DNA from: Palleronia aestuarii
GTDB lineage: Bacteria > Pseudomonadota > Alphaproteobacteria > Rhodobacterales > Rhodobacteraceae
NCBI RefSeq assembly: GCF_003253995.1
Contig: NZ_QKZL01000002.1
Location: forward strand, 310,001-374,000
DNA: 64,000 nt
Direction: 5' to 3'
In this document: piece by piece, positions 25,488 through 34,992 of the stretch
Position numbering within the stretch: position 1 is the stretch's first letter
Layout: each line of letters starts with the position of its first letter
Made by a program: the position numbers and the translations under genes
Notes under the pieces: generated by a model
Told to the model about the DNA's origin: nothing
Database searches by the model: none
Seen by the model: the letters and a program-made list of their open reading frames with translations, nothing else

Positions 25488-26924
25488 GTGGGGACAAACG
25501 GGGAGAGCGACTTGGTTATCGGAGCGATTGCGGACGGGGTGACGCGCGGCGTCGAGGCGGTGAGCGGCACCGTGACGGGCGCGTTCTCCGACGAGGTGAT
25601 CCGCCTGGGCGTCACCGGGCTCAGCCGGGCGGGCAAGACGGTTTTCATCACCTCGCTCGTCGCCAACCTGATGAACCGGGGGCGGATGGGACAGCTGCGC
25701 GCCGCCGCGAACGGGTCGATCCGCACCGCCTACCTGCAGCCGCAGCCCGACGACACCGTGCCGCGTTTCGACTACGAGACGCATCTCGACGCGCTGACGG
25801 GCCCGGCGCCGCACTGGCCCGAGAGCACGCGCGCGATCTCCGAGCTTCGGCTGTCGTTCCGGGTGCAGCAGGCGGGGCTTCTGGCCGGGCTGCGCGGGGT
25901 CAGGACCGTCCATCTCGATATCGTGGATTATCCGGGCGAATGGCTGCTCGATCTCGCGCTCATCGAGAAGGATTACGCGGAATGGTCCGCAGACACGTTC
26001 GCGCGGATGGAGGTGCGACCGCATTCGGAAGCGTTCCGCGCCGCGCTCGAGACCGCTGATCCGGCGGCGAAACTCGAGGAGCCGGAGGCCAAGCGCCTTG
26101 CCGCGGCGTTCACGGAGTATCTCAAGGCCACGCGGGAGGAGGGCTATTCCGACTGCACGCCGGGCCGTTTCCTGCTTCCGGGCGAGATGGAGGGATCGCC
26201 GGTCCTGACCTTCGCGCCGCTGCCGCCCGGGGAGAGCCCCCGCGGCTCGCTCGCCCGCGAGTTCGCGCGCCGCTACGACGCCTACAAGCGGGAGGTGGTG
26301 AAGCCCTTCTTCCGCGAGCATTTCGCCCGCATCGACCGGCAGATCGTGCTCGTCGACGCGCTGGGCGCGATCCATGCCGGGCCGCGCGCGGTCGAGGACC
26401 TGCGCCGTACGCTCGCTGAAATCCTGACGGCGTTCCGTCCGGGGGCGAATTCCTTCCTCAGCCGCATCTTCGGCGGCAAGCGGGTGGAGCGGATCCTCTT
26501 CGCCGCGACCAAGGCCGACCACCTCCACCACGCGCAGCATCCGCAACTCACCGCGATCATGGAGGCGCTCGTCTCCGATGCGCGGCGGCGCGCGGATTTC
26601 GCGGGCGCGCGGACGCAGGCGATGTCGATCGCGGCGCTTCGCGCCACGACGGAGGACCGGGTGAGCCACGGCGAGGAGACGCTCGACGTCGTGCGCGGCG
26701 TGCTTCTCGATTCGGGCAAGCGCGCGGCGTTCCATCCCGGCGCGCTGCCCGCCGATCCGTCGCACCTGCTCGTCCCCGCGCGGCAGGGCGCGGAGGCGTG
26801 GCTCGACGAGGATTACGCGATCATGCGCTTCGCGCCGCAGCCCATCGCGCTGAAACCCGGGGAGGGGCCGCCGCATATCCGCCTCGACCGGGCGGCGGAA
26901 TTCCTGATCGGAGACCGGCTGTGA
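25488..26924 (+). CDS. ycjX: YcjX-family P-loop protein (DUF463)
   Basis: A 478-residue member of the DUF463 GTP-binding family, linked in other bacteria to envelope stress regulons. The Walker A motif GLSRAGKTVF lies near residue 43, and the family segments LDIVDYPGEWLLDL and FFREHFARIDRQIVLVDAL follow. Two starts are open: GTG at 25488, and TTG at 25512, which has a better ribosome site (GGGGAGAG). Translationally coupled to the next gene (GTGA overlap), as ycjX-ycjF pairs are elsewhere. Confidence 0.88.
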   Translation: MGTNGESDLVIGAIADGVTRGVEAVSGTVTGAFSDEVIRLGVTGLSRAGKTVFITSLVANLMNRGRMGQLRAAANGSIRTAYLQPQPDDTVPRFDYETHLDALTGPAPHWPESTRAISELRLSFRVQQAGLLAGLRGVRTVHLDIVDYPGEWLLDLALIEKDYAEWSADTFARMEVRPHSEAFRAALETADPAAKLEEPEAKRLAAAFTEYLKATREEGYSDCTPGRFLLPGEMEGSPVLTFAPLPPGESPRGSLAREFARRYDAYKREVVKPFFREHFARIDRQIVLVDALGAIHAGPRAVEDLRRTLAEILTAFRPGANSFLSRIFGGKRVERILFAATKADHLHHAQHPQLTAIMEALVSDARRRADFAGARTQAMSIAALRATTEDRVSHGEETLDVVRGVLLDSGKRAAFHPGALPADPSHLLVPARQGAEAWLDEDYAIMRFAPQPIALKPGEGPPHIRLDRAAEFLIGDRL

Positions 26925-27937
26925 GCGGGCGGCGCGGGCCGATCCTGATCGAGGAGGAGATCGAGGGCGTCCACGCCTCGCCCGCCGATGCGCCGCCGGT
27001 GCCCGACACGGCGATGGACGCGCCCACGGGGCAGGCGATGAAGACGATGGCCGCGCTCGCCTCCCGCCGCTCCTCCGCGCTCGGGCGCTGGTTCCGACGG
27101 GTGGCGGTGGCGCTCCTGGGCTTCGCGATCTCGGTCGCCGCATGGTCCTGGCTCGAATCGCTGATCCGCAGGAACGAGATCCTGGGCCTCGCCGCGCTGA
27201 TCCTCGTCGCGGCGTTCCTCATCCTGCTTTTCGCGCTCTGCGTGCGGGAGGTCGCGGCGCTCTGGCGGCTGCAGAAGGTGGGGCAGCTCCATCTCGATGC
27301 CGAAGCGGCGATGGCCTCTCCCGACATGGTGCCCGCACGCGCGGTCGCGGACCGGCTCGTGGCGCTCTATGCGGGCCGCGCCGCGCTCGACTGGCAACGC
27401 GCGCGGTTCGAGGAGCGGCGGGGCGAGGTGCTCGATCCCGACGCGCTCTTCCGGCTGGCGGAGCGCGAGCTTCTCGCGCCGCTCGATGCCGCCGCGCGGG
27501 TGGAGATCGAGGCGGCGGCGCGGCAGGTCGCGACGGTGACGGCGGTGGTGCCGCTCGCGCTCGCCGATGTGGCGACGGCGCTCGCGAGCAACCTGCGCAT
27601 GATCCGGCGGATCGCGGAGATCTATGGCGGGCGCGCGGGAACGGTCGGGGCGTGGCGGCTGACGAAGGCCGTGATGACGCATCTGGTGGCCACCGGCGCG
27701 GTGGCGGTGGGCGACGACCTCATCGGGTCGGTCGCGGGGGGATCGGTGCTGACGCGGGTGAGCCGGCGGTTCGGCGAGGGGATCGTGAACGGCGCGCTCA
27801 CCGCGCGGGTGGGAATCGCGGCGATGGAGGTCTGCCGCCCGCTGCCCTTCGCGGGCGAGCCGCGCCCGCAGGTTCATCGCCTAATCGGTCGGGCCCTGAG
27901 CGGATTGTTTCCGGGAAGCGAAGGTCGGGATGGCTAG
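26921..27937 (+). CDS. YcjF-like membrane protein (DUF697)
   Basis: A 338-residue protein, partner of YcjX. An acidic N-terminus is followed by two membrane segments (about residues 50-70 and 80-102) and a C-terminal DUF697 region rich in small hydrophobic residues, ending in VCRPLPFAGEPRPQVHRLIGRAL. The start is a GTG overlapping the ycjX stop as GTGA. No enzyme motif is visible. Confidence 0.82.
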   Translation: MSGRRGPILIEEEIEGVHASPADAPPVPDTAMDAPTGQAMKTMAALASRRSSALGRWFRRVAVALLGFAISVAAWSWLESLIRRNEILGLAALILVAAFLILLFALCVREVAALWRLQKVGQLHLDAEAAMASPDMVPARAVADRLVALYAGRAALDWQRARFEERRGEVLDPDALFRLAERELLAPLDAAARVEIEAAARQVATVTAVVPLALADVATALASNLRMIRRIAEIYGGRAGTVGAWRLTKAVMTHLVATGAVAVGDDLIGSVAGGSVLTRVSRRFGEGIVNGALTARVGIAAMEVCRPLPFAGEPRPQVHRLIGRALSGLFPGSEGRDG

Positions 27938-28042
27938 GCGTTCCGCGCCCGGGTTTGACGTTCGGTCATATTTCGTGATCGCGGGCGTTTCGGGCAGGAT
28001 GGCGCCTTCCGAAGCCACTGTACCGTCCATTTCCTGGATGCC

Positions 28043-29224
28043 GTGAAGGGTCTGCCCGTGCGTGATACCGCCCCCCTCGCCCCCGTCGATCCTCAAAGGG
28101 ATGTCGAGGCGGATTTTCGCGAAACGCAACTGACGGAGCTGCGCCGGATCCGGTTCGGGGTCACGATGCTCGTCCTGCTCGCCGCGGCGATGGCGTGCTA
28201 TTTCGCACGCGACATGGTGCTGCCGCTGATCCTGGGCGTGATGCTCGCCCTGACGCTCAGCCCGGTCGTCCGCGTGCTGCAACGTCGCGGCATCCCCTCT
28301 CCGATCTCCGCCGTGGTGCTGATCCTCTCGCTCGGCATCGGCACCGGCGTCGCCAGTTACGCGATGAGCGGTCCGGTGAGCGAATGGCTGACCTCTCTTC
28401 CGCAGATGAGGCAGCAGATCGAAGGCAAGCTCGATACGATCTTCGAATCGGTCGAGAAGGTCCAGGAAGCCTCGAAACAGGTCGAGGAAATCACCGATTC
28501 CTCGGGCGAGGCGATGCGCGTGCAGATCGAGCAGCCGGGTTTCCTCAATTCGGCGCTGTCGAACGCCGCCACCGTCGGGGCCACGATCGCAGTCGCGCTC
28601 GTCATGGCGCTCTTCGTGCTGGCCGCGGGGGACATGTTCACGGTGAAGATCATCGAGTCGTTTCCGAAAATGAGCGACAAGAAGCGAGCGCTGAAGATTG
28701 TCTACGGAGTCGAGCGGGCGATTTCGCGCTATCTGTTGACAATCACGCTCATCAACGCGGCGCTCGGCGGGGTGATCTTCCTGATGATGTGGGCGATCGG
28801 CCTTCCTTATGCCTATATCTGGGGCGTCGTCGCCTTCGCGTTCAATTTCCTGCCCTTCATCGGGGCGGTCGCCGGCATCTTTCTCGTCGGGGCGTTCGCG
28901 CTCTTGTCGTTCGACACGCTGAGCTATGCGCTGCTCGCTCCGGCCCTCTACATGGCGGCGACGAGTCTCGAGGGGCAGATCATCACGCCCGCGATCGTCG
29001 GCCGGCGCCTCGAACTCAATACCGTGTCGGTCTTCGTCACCGTCGTCTTCTGGGGCTGGCTCTGGGGGATCGCGGGGGCGCTCATGGCGGTGCCGTTCCT
29101 CGTCATCGTCAAGGTCATCTGCGACCACATCCCGGCGATGCAGACGCTCGGCAACTTCCTCGGCTCCTCCACGATCAAGGTGGAGGTGGAGCCCGAGCCG
29201 AAGTCCGACGAAGCCGTCGCCTGA
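28043..29224 (+). CDS. AI-2E family transporter (PerM-like)
   Basis: A 393-residue inner-membrane protein with seven to eight membrane segments and a soluble region at about residues 110-180, the layout of the AI-2E/PerM family. The C-terminal EGQIITPAIVGRRLELN and PFLPFIGA-type segments are typical. Members have been linked to autoinducer export or Na+/H+ exchange; the role here is open. The start is a GTG at 28043, with another GTG at 28058. Confidence 0.85.
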   Translation: MKGLPVRDTAPLAPVDPQRDVEADFRETQLTELRRIRFGVTMLVLLAAAMACYFARDMVLPLILGVMLALTLSPVVRVLQRRGIPSPISAVVLILSLGIGTGVASYAMSGPVSEWLTSLPQMRQQIEGKLDTIFESVEKVQEASKQVEEITDSSGEAMRVQIEQPGFLNSALSNAATVGATIAVALVMALFVLAAGDMFTVKIIESFPKMSDKKRALKIVYGVERAISRYLLTITLINAALGGVIFLMMWAIGLPYAYIWGVVAFAFNFLPFIGAVAGIFLVGAFALLSFDTLSYALLAPALYMAATSLEGQIITPAIVGRRLELNTVSVFVTVVFWGWLWGIAGALMAVPFLVIVKVICDHIPAMQTLGNFLGSSTIKVEVEPEPKSDEAVA

Positions 29225-29230
29225 GGCGGC

Positions 29231-29259
29231 TTGCCGGGCGGGGCACGGCTCCCTATAAC
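29231..29259 (+). promoter_or_regulatory. Promoter of ileS
   Basis: TTGCCG (29231-29236) and TATAAC (29254-29259) with a 17-base spacer, a good sigma-70 match. The transcript would have a leader of about 130 bases, in which GGGCC(C)GGT and ACCGGCCC can pair (29270-29308). Confidence 0.6.
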
Positions 29260-29395
29260 GCGGTCCTGATGGGCCCGGTCGTAACCATACGAATTACCGG
29301 CCCGGCGCGCTGATCCTCGGCCGCCGGGACAAGGCGCCCGACCCCGTCGCGCCGCCCTCTCCTCCTTTCCCCGCCTGACATTGGGATGTGCTCCG

Positions 29396-32300
29396 ATGTG
29401 TGCCGACACGACGACCGACCTCACCGATTACAAGGACACCCTGGCGCTGCCGCGCACGGATTTTCCGATGCGCGCGGGCCTGCCGAAGCGCGAGCCCGAC
29501 TGGCTCGCCCGGTGGGAGCGGATCGGGATCTACGACCGCCTGCGGGAGCGGGCCGAGGGGCGGACGCCCTTCACGCTCCATGACGGGCCGCCCTACGCCA
29601 ACGGGCATCTCCATATCGGGCACGCGCTGAATAAGACGATCAAGGACATGATCGTGCGCAGCCAGCAGATGCTCGGCCGCGACGCGCGCTACATCCCCGG
29701 CTGGGATTGCCACGGCCTGCCCATCGAGTGGAAGATCGAGGAACAGTACCGCGCCAAGGGCCGCGACAAGGACGCGGTTCCGGTGATCGAGTTCCGCCAG
29801 GAATGCCGCGATTTCGCCGCCTCCTGGATCGACATCCAGCGCGACGAGTTCAAGCGCCTCGGCGTGACCGGCACCTGGGACGATCCGTATCTCACGATGG
29901 ATTTCCACGCGGAGCGGGTGATCGCGGAGGAATTCCAGAAGTTCCTGATGAACGGCACGCTCTACCAAGGCTCGAAGCCGGTCCTCTGGTCGCCGGTGGA
30001 GAAGACCGCGCTCGCCGAGGCGGAGGTCGAGTACCACGACAAGGACAGCTTCACGATCTGGGTCAAGTTCGAGGTCGCCGAGCTCGAGCTGCCCGACATG
30101 GAGGTCGCCGACGAGGAGGCCTCCGACGGGGAGCGCGAGGCGATGGAGGCCGCGCGGGAAGCGGCGGTCGACCGGCTCACCGGCGCCAAGGTAGTGATCT
30201 GGACCACGACCCCCTGGACCATCCCGTCGAACAAGGCCGTCGTCTACGGCGCGGATTTCTCCTATGGGCTCTACGAGGTCGTCGAGACGCCCGGGGAATG
30301 CTGGGTCGCGCCCGGCGAGCGTTTCATCCTGGCCGACAAGCTGGCCGCGCAGACCTTTTCGCGCGCGCGGCTCGAGGACGGGCAGTGGCGCCGCGTGGGA
30401 GACGTGAACCAGGCGCAGCTTGCGGGCATGCGGCTTGCCCATCCGCTCCGGGGGGCCGAGGGGTCCGGGGGCGAGTGGGACGGCTTGCGCGATTTCCGCG
30501 CCGCGCCCTTCGTCACCGACGAGGAGGGGACGGGCTTCGTCCATTGTGCGCCCAGCCACGGAATGGAGGAGTTCGACCTCTATCGCGGGCTCGGGATGCT
30601 TGCCGACGTCATCACCTACAACGTGATGGAGGACGGCAGCTTCCGCGCGGATCTGCCCTTCTTCGGAGGCACGCGGATCCTGAAGCCGAACGGCAAGGAA
30701 GGCGACGCGAACAAGGCCGTCATCGACAAGCTCGTCGAGGTGGGCGGGCTCATGGCGCGGGGCAAGATCACCCATTCCTACCCGCATTCCTGGCGGTCGA
30801 AGGCGCCGCTCATCTACCGCAACACGCCGCAATGGTTCGCCGCCATCGACCGTCCCGTGGGCGACGGACAGGACACCTATGGCGAGACGATCCGCGAACG
30901 CGCGCTGACCTCGATCGACGAGCTCGTCTCCTGGACGCCGAAGCGGGGGCGCAACCGGCTGCACGCGATGATCACCGACCGGCCCGACTGGGTGCTGTCG
31001 CGCCAGCGCGCCTGGGGCGTGCCGATGACGTGCTTCGTGAAGGCGGGCGCGAAGCCCACGGACGAGGATTTCCTGCTGCGCGACGCGGCCGTCAACGCCC
31101 GGATCCTCGAGGCGTTCGAGGCGGAAGGCGCGGATGCCTGGTACGCCGAGGGCGCCAAGGCGCGGTTCCTCGGGGGCGATCACGATCCCGACGCCTACGA
31201 GCAGGTCTTCGACATCCTCGACGTGTGGTTCGATTCAGGGAGCACCCACGCCTTCGTGCTGCGCGACCGCGCGGACGGAAGCGAGGACGGGATCGCCGAC
31301 GTCTACATGGAAGGGACGGACCAGCATCGTGGCTGGTTCCATTCCTCGCTCCTGCAGGCCTGCGGCACGATCGGCCGGGCCCCCTATCGCGGCGTGGTGA
31401 CCCACGGGTTCACGCTCGACGAGAAGGGCAACAAGATGTCCAAGTCCCTGGGCAACGTGATCCAGCCGCAGAAGGTCATCGACCAGTACGGCGCCGACAT
31501 CCTGCGTCTCTGGGTGGCGCAGACCGATTACACGGGCGACCAGCGGATCGGCGACGAGATCCTGAAGGGGACGGCCGACAGCTATCGCCGCCTCAGGAAC
31601 ACGCTGCGGTACATCCTCGGCAACGTGGCGCATTTCGAGCCGTCGATGGCCGTGGACGCGGAGGAGATGCCGGAGCTCGAGCGGCTGATCCTGCACAGGC
31701 TCGCCGTGCTCGACGGGGTGGTGCGCGAGGGCTACGCCGCCTACGATTTCCAGCGGGTGTTCCAGGAGGTCTTCACCTTCGCCACGGTGGACCTCTCGTC
31801 GTTCTACTTCGACATCCGCAAGGACGCGCTCTATTGCGATCCCGAGGACAGCGTCGTCCGGCGGTCCGCGCTGACCGTGCTCGACCACCTCTTCCACCGG
31901 CTCGTGACCTGGCTCGCGCCGATCCTCGTCTTCACGATGGAGGAAACCTGGCTCGAACGGTTCCCCGGCGAAGATTCTTCCGTCCACCTGAACGATTTCC
32001 CGGACACGCCCGCGGGGTGGCGCGACGATGCGCTCGCCTCCCGGATCGAGCGGGAGCGCGCGGTGCGGCGCGTGGTGACGGGGGCGCTGGAGCTGAAGCG
32101 GCGGGAGAAGGCGATCGGCGCCTCGCTCGAGGCCGCGCCGATCGTGCACCTGTCGCCCGAACTGGCGGAGATCGTCATCGATCGGGACAGCTTCGCGACG
32201 CTCTGCATCACTTCCGACATCCGCCTGACCTCGGACCCGGCACCCGCGGACGCGTTCCGCCTGCCGGAGGTCGAGGGCGTGGCGGTGGTCTTCGCCGAGG

Positions 32301-32398
32301 CGGAGGGGGAGAAATGCCAGCGCTGCTGGAAGGTCCTGCCGGACGTGGGTACCCACGCGCATCCGGGCGTCTGCGGGCGCTGCGACGCGGCGCTCTGA
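29396..32398 (+). CDS. ileS: Isoleucyl-tRNA synthetase
   Basis: Charges tRNA-Ile with isoleucine. The 1000-residue class I enzyme has the HIGH motif (HLHIGHALNK, about residue 73), the long editing domain, WVLSRQRAWGVPMTC, and the KMSKS loop (NKMSKSLGN, about residue 680). It ends in a zinc-binding CQRCW ... CGRCD pair. The start at 29396 (MCADTTTD) is chosen over an ATG 15 bases upstream. The two-cysteine-pair ending marks the bacterial form. Confidence 0.97.
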   Translation: MCADTTTDLTDYKDTLALPRTDFPMRAGLPKREPDWLARWERIGIYDRLRERAEGRTPFTLHDGPPYANGHLHIGHALNKTIKDMIVRSQQMLGRDARYIPGWDCHGLPIEWKIEEQYRAKGRDKDAVPVIEFRQECRDFAASWIDIQRDEFKRLGVTGTWDDPYLTMDFHAERVIAEEFQKFLMNGTLYQGSKPVLWSPVEKTALAEAEVEYHDKDSFTIWVKFEVAELELPDMEVADEEASDGEREAMEAAREAAVDRLTGAKVVIWTTTPWTIPSNKAVVYGADFSYGLYEVVETPGECWVAPGERFILADKLAAQTFSRARLEDGQWRRVGDVNQAQLAGMRLAHPLRGAEGSGGEWDGLRDFRAAPFVTDEEGTGFVHCAPSHGMEEFDLYRGLGMLADVITYNVMEDGSFRADLPFFGGTRILKPNGKEGDANKAVIDKLVEVGGLMARGKITHSYPHSWRSKAPLIYRNTPQWFAAIDRPVGDGQDTYGETIRERALTSIDELVSWTPKRGRNRLHAMITDRPDWVLSRQRAWGVPMTCFVKAGAKPTDEDFLLRDAAVNARILEAFEAEGADAWYAEGAKARFLGGDHDPDAYEQVFDILDVWFDSGSTHAFVLRDRADGSEDGIADVYMEGTDQHRGWFHSSLLQACGTIGRAPYRGVVTHGFTLDEKGNKMSKSLGNVIQPQKVIDQYGADILRLWVAQTDYTGDQRIGDEILKGTADSYRRLRNTLRYILGNVAHFEPSMAVDAEEMPELERLILHRLAVLDGVVREGYAAYDFQRVFQEVFTFATVDLSSFYFDIRKDALYCDPEDSVVRRSALTVLDHLFHRLVTWLAPILVFTMEETWLERFPGEDSSVHLNDFPDTPAGWRDDALASRIERERAVRRVVTGALELKRREKAIGASLEAAPIVHLSPELAEIVIDRDSFATLCITSDIRLTSDPAPADAFRLPEVEGVAVVFAEAEGEKCQRCWKVLPDVGTHAHPGVCGRCDAAL

Positions 32399-32405
32399 GG
32401 ACGGG

Positions 32406-32666
32406 GTGGGCGTTCCGGACGGGCGAATCGCCGCGGAACTGATGCGGCTCGCGCGGGAGCGGGGGCCGGAGAAGACCTTCTGCCCGTCGGAGGCGGCGCG
32501 CGCGCTCGCGGATGAATGGCGTCCCTTGATGGACGACGTGCGGCGGGTGGCGATGGGTCTGCCCCTCATTGCGACGCAGAAGGGTGAGCGGGTCGATCCG
32601 GTCGCGGCGGGCGGACCGATCCGCCTCTCCCTCGATCCGAAGGGGGGCGAGACCCCCGAGCGCTAG
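32406..32666 (+). CDS. DUF3253 domain protein
   Basis: An 86-residue soluble protein matching DUF3253, with the conserved TFCPSEAARALADEWRPLM, QKGERVDP and GPIRLSLDP segments. The fold is predicted to be a small winged-helix-like domain; function unknown. The start is a GTG 7 bases after the ileS stop, so it is probably cotranscribed with ileS. Its end overlaps the convergent pcs gene by 4 bases. Confidence 0.8.
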   Translation: MGVPDGRIAAELMRLARERGPEKTFCPSEAARALADEWRPLMDDVRRVAMGLPLIATQKGERVDPVAAGGPIRLSLDPKGGETPER

Positions 32667-33358
32667 CCGTCGGGTCCGTGGATCGCCTGCTGCGCGATGC
32701 CCGCGAGCGAGAGGTAGAGGGAGGCCGCGACGAGGCCCCATCCCGCCCAGCTCATCGGGTCGAATGTGTTCCAGGCCGACCATCCGGCGAGCGCCACCCA
32801 GATCGCCGAGACCGGCAGCGTCACCGCGCGCCAGCGTTCCGTCCGAACGGGGTGGACGAACTTCAGCGGCAGGAACATCGCCACGGAGAGCAGCACGACG
32901 AGGGCGAGGATGATGTAGTAGTTCGGCTGCACCGCGAAGAAGACGAGCACCACCATGTTGAAGCAGCCCGGAAAGCCCGAGAACGAGTAATCCGTGGTCT
33001 TCATCCGCGTATCGGCGAAATAGACGACGCCGAAGAAGGTGATGACGATGATCGCGATCCACCCGGTCCAGCCCGGCAGCAGGTCCGACTTGAAGAGCGC
33101 GTAGGCCGGGATGAACACGTAGGTGAGATAGTCGATGATGAGGTCCATGAGGACGCCATCGTATTCCGGCGCGTTCGTATGCACGTCGTAGCGGCGGGCG
33201 AGCGGACCATCGACCCCGTCCACCGCGAAGGCGATGACCAGCCAGAGCCACATCATGTCCCATTGCTCCTGCACGGCCGCCAGCATGGCGAGCATGGCGA
33301 AGACGGCGCCAGTCGCGGTCAGGAAATGGACGGACAGGGCCTTGAGACGCAAGGACAT
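32663..33358 (-). CDS. pcs: Phosphatidylcholine synthase
   Basis: Condenses CDP-diacylglycerol with choline to give phosphatidylcholine in one step at the inner membrane. The 231-residue protein has about seven membrane segments and the CDP-alcohol phosphotransferase motif, with DGPLAR followed by G and two D in YDGVLMDLIID (about residues 47-76). Length and the choline-type FPGCFN segment separate it from phosphatidylserine or glycerophosphate synthases. The start MSLRLKALSVHF at 33358 is chosen; the much longer open frame upstream is antisense-like noise. Confidence 0.93.
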   Translation of the reverse strand: MSLRLKALSVHFLTATGAVFAMLAMLAAVQEQWDMMWLWLVIAFAVDGVDGPLARRYDVHTNAPEYDGVLMDLIIDYLTYVFIPAYALFKSDLLPGWTGWIAIIVITFFGVVYFADTRMKTTDYSFSGFPGCFNMVVLVFFAVQPNYYIILALVVLLSVAMFLPLKFVHPVRTERWRAVTLPVSAIWVALAGWSAWNTFDPMSWAGWGLVAASLYLSLAGIAQQAIHGPDG

Positions 33359-33402
33359 GAAGACTTGATGACGGATCCGCTGCCCGAGCGCAATGCGGAG
33401 CT

Positions 33403-33867
33403 TCACCGGTTGGTGACGGATGTACGATCGAGCTTCCGGGCAAATTCCCCGAGACGGGACCCGAGCATCCTCTCGAGACGGCCGCGACCCGGCAGCAGGG
33501 AGCCGAGCAATAGCCGCGACGCGAGCGTCCGGGCGCGGATCTCGACCGTCGCGGCGATGAGGGTGGCGTCGGGTGCCGTGCGCGCGATATCGGCGACCAC
33601 GACGGCCTCGACCCCGCCGCTGCGCGCGTCGAGCGCGATCCGGGAGGGGGGCAGGGCTTCGGTGACCGTGATCTCGACGTCGCGCGGATGGCCGCGGAGA
33701 TTCAGCCGCAGGTCGAACCGCGCGCCCGCGAGACCGTCTCCGCCGTCGCGCCGGTTCAGGATCATGCCCTGCCGCGCGGCGCCACTCTCGATCGCGCGCA
33801 CATCGCTCAGCGCGGCATAGACCGCCTCGGGAGACGCACCCGTTCGCGCAACCGCCTCGAACCTCAC
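33403..33867 (-). CDS. SRPBCC-family (START-like) protein
   Basis: A 154-residue soluble protein with the helix-grip pattern of polyketide cyclase/START-like domains: an N-terminal SPEAVYAALSDVRAIE strand-helix, alternating strands in the middle and a long C-terminal helix. Such proteins bind hydrophobic ligands. The start is a GTG overlapping the nudC stop (GTGA), so it is coupled to nudC and lies 44 bases ahead of pcs on the same strand. Ligand unknown. Confidence 0.7.
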   Translation of the reverse strand: MRFEAVARTGASPEAVYAALSDVRAIESGAARQGMILNRRDGGDGLAGARFDLRLNLRGHPRDVEITVTEALPPSRIALDARSGGVEAVVVADIARTAPDATLIAATVEIRARTLASRLLLGSLLPGRGRLERMLGSRLGEFARKLDRTSVTNR

Positions 33868-34832
33868 GCCAGATCGTCCCGGAGCCAGGCCTTGAGCAGG
33901 AAATGGGCAATGGCGCCCTGCCTCGCGCCGTCGATCCGGGGGTGGCGGCCCGCGAAGACCTCCATCATGTCCTCGCGCGTGACCCATTCGGCCGCCTCGA
34001 TCTCTTCCGTATCGAGGCGGAGGCGGGAGCTGATCGCATGGCCGTAGCAGCCCAGCATGAGCGAGGCGGGGAAGGGCCAGGGCTGGCTCGCGAGATAGCC
34101 GACCTCGCCCACGCGCACGCCCGTCTCCTCGAAGGTCTCCCGGCGGACGGCGGCCTCCACCGTCTCTCCCGGCTCCACGAAGCCCGCGAGCAGCGAGTAC
34201 ATCCGCGGCGGCCAGGCCGGCGAACGGCCGATCAGGACGGAATTGCCCCGTGTGACGAGCATGATGACGACGGGATCTGTCCGGGGGAAATGATGCGCGC
34301 CGCAGGCGGGGCAGAGTCTCTGCCACCCAGCCTGCGCGATTTCGGAGAGCGCTCCACACCGTGCGCAATGGGGATGGGTCCGGTGCCATTCGAGCAGGCC
34401 GCGCGCGGTCGCGGCCAGTTCCGCATCGCGCGGGGAGAGCGCCGTCATGACCGATCGCAGCTCCACGAAGGCCGCGCCGTCATTGAGCATCGGATGCTCT
34501 TGGCGGGACGGATCGGCGAAGGCGCCGAGCGTCTCCGGCATCTCGCCCGGATCCCAGTGCGAGAGGTCGATTGCGAACCGCGTCCCGGCGCCCTCGCGCC
34601 CGAGAAAGAACGCGGGCGGGGCGCCATCGAGCGCGGGGTGATCGGCGGCGGTCCAGGCGAGCCGCACGCCGCCGTCCTCGAGCGTGCGGACGAGCGGCTT
34701 GCCGCGCCAGACGGGCAGGACACCGCATCCCGGCGCGCGCAGCAGCGCGCCGAGCGCGTTCGGCGCGCCGCGCAGATGAGCGGCCCGGTCGAGGCCGGAT
34801 CCGCCGAACGTGACCTCTTCCGCGCGCTTCAT
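33864..34832 (-). CDS. nudC: NAD(+) diphosphatase
   Basis: Hydrolyses NAD(H) to NMN(H) and AMP, and in E. coli removes NAD caps from RNA. The 322-residue product has an N-terminal domain, a four-cysteine zinc ribbon (CARCG and CPACG), the Nudix box GFVEPGETVEAAVRRE with ETFEETGV, and the NudC-specific SQPWPFPASLM downstream. All catalytic glutamates are present. Divergent from the nucleotidase gene across 160 A+T-rich bases that probably hold both promoters. Confidence 0.94.
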   Translation of the reverse strand: MKRAEEVTFGGSGLDRAAHLRGAPNALGALLRAPGCGVLPVWRGKPLVRTLEDGGVRLAWTAADHPALDGAPPAFFLGREGAGTRFAIDLSHWDPGEMPETLGAFADPSRQEHPMLNDGAAFVELRSVMTALSPRDAELAATARGLLEWHRTHPHCARCGALSEIAQAGWQRLCPACGAHHFPRTDPVVIMLVTRGNSVLIGRSPAWPPRMYSLLAGFVEPGETVEAAVRRETFEETGVRVGEVGYLASQPWPFPASLMLGCYGHAISSRLRLDTEEIEAAEWVTREDMMEVFAGRHPRIDGARQGAIAHFLLKAWLRDDLA

Positions 34833-34992
34833 GAAGGATCCTCGAATATTTGCATGCGACCGCTGTAGGAGGGGTTGCGTAGCGAATGCAAGCGCGACAA
34901 TTTCGTGGTATTCAACCTTAGGTAGTAACGTATTTCATGGTGATCGACATGCCCCCACGTGTGCCCGACCGGTTCGACGAGCAAAGGACGAC

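Noticed and set aside
23130-27143. A 1337-codon open frame on the - strand.
   Set aside because: It runs antisense through recognised genes (MATE transporter, ycjX) and across truA in another frame; its arginine- and proline-rich product has no domain. It is a high-GC artefact.
33403-33910. An N-terminal extension of phosphatidylcholine synthase reaching 33910.
   Set aside because: The extension is in a different frame from, and on top of, the SRPBCC gene, and known synthases begin at the MSLRLKAL-type start at 33358.
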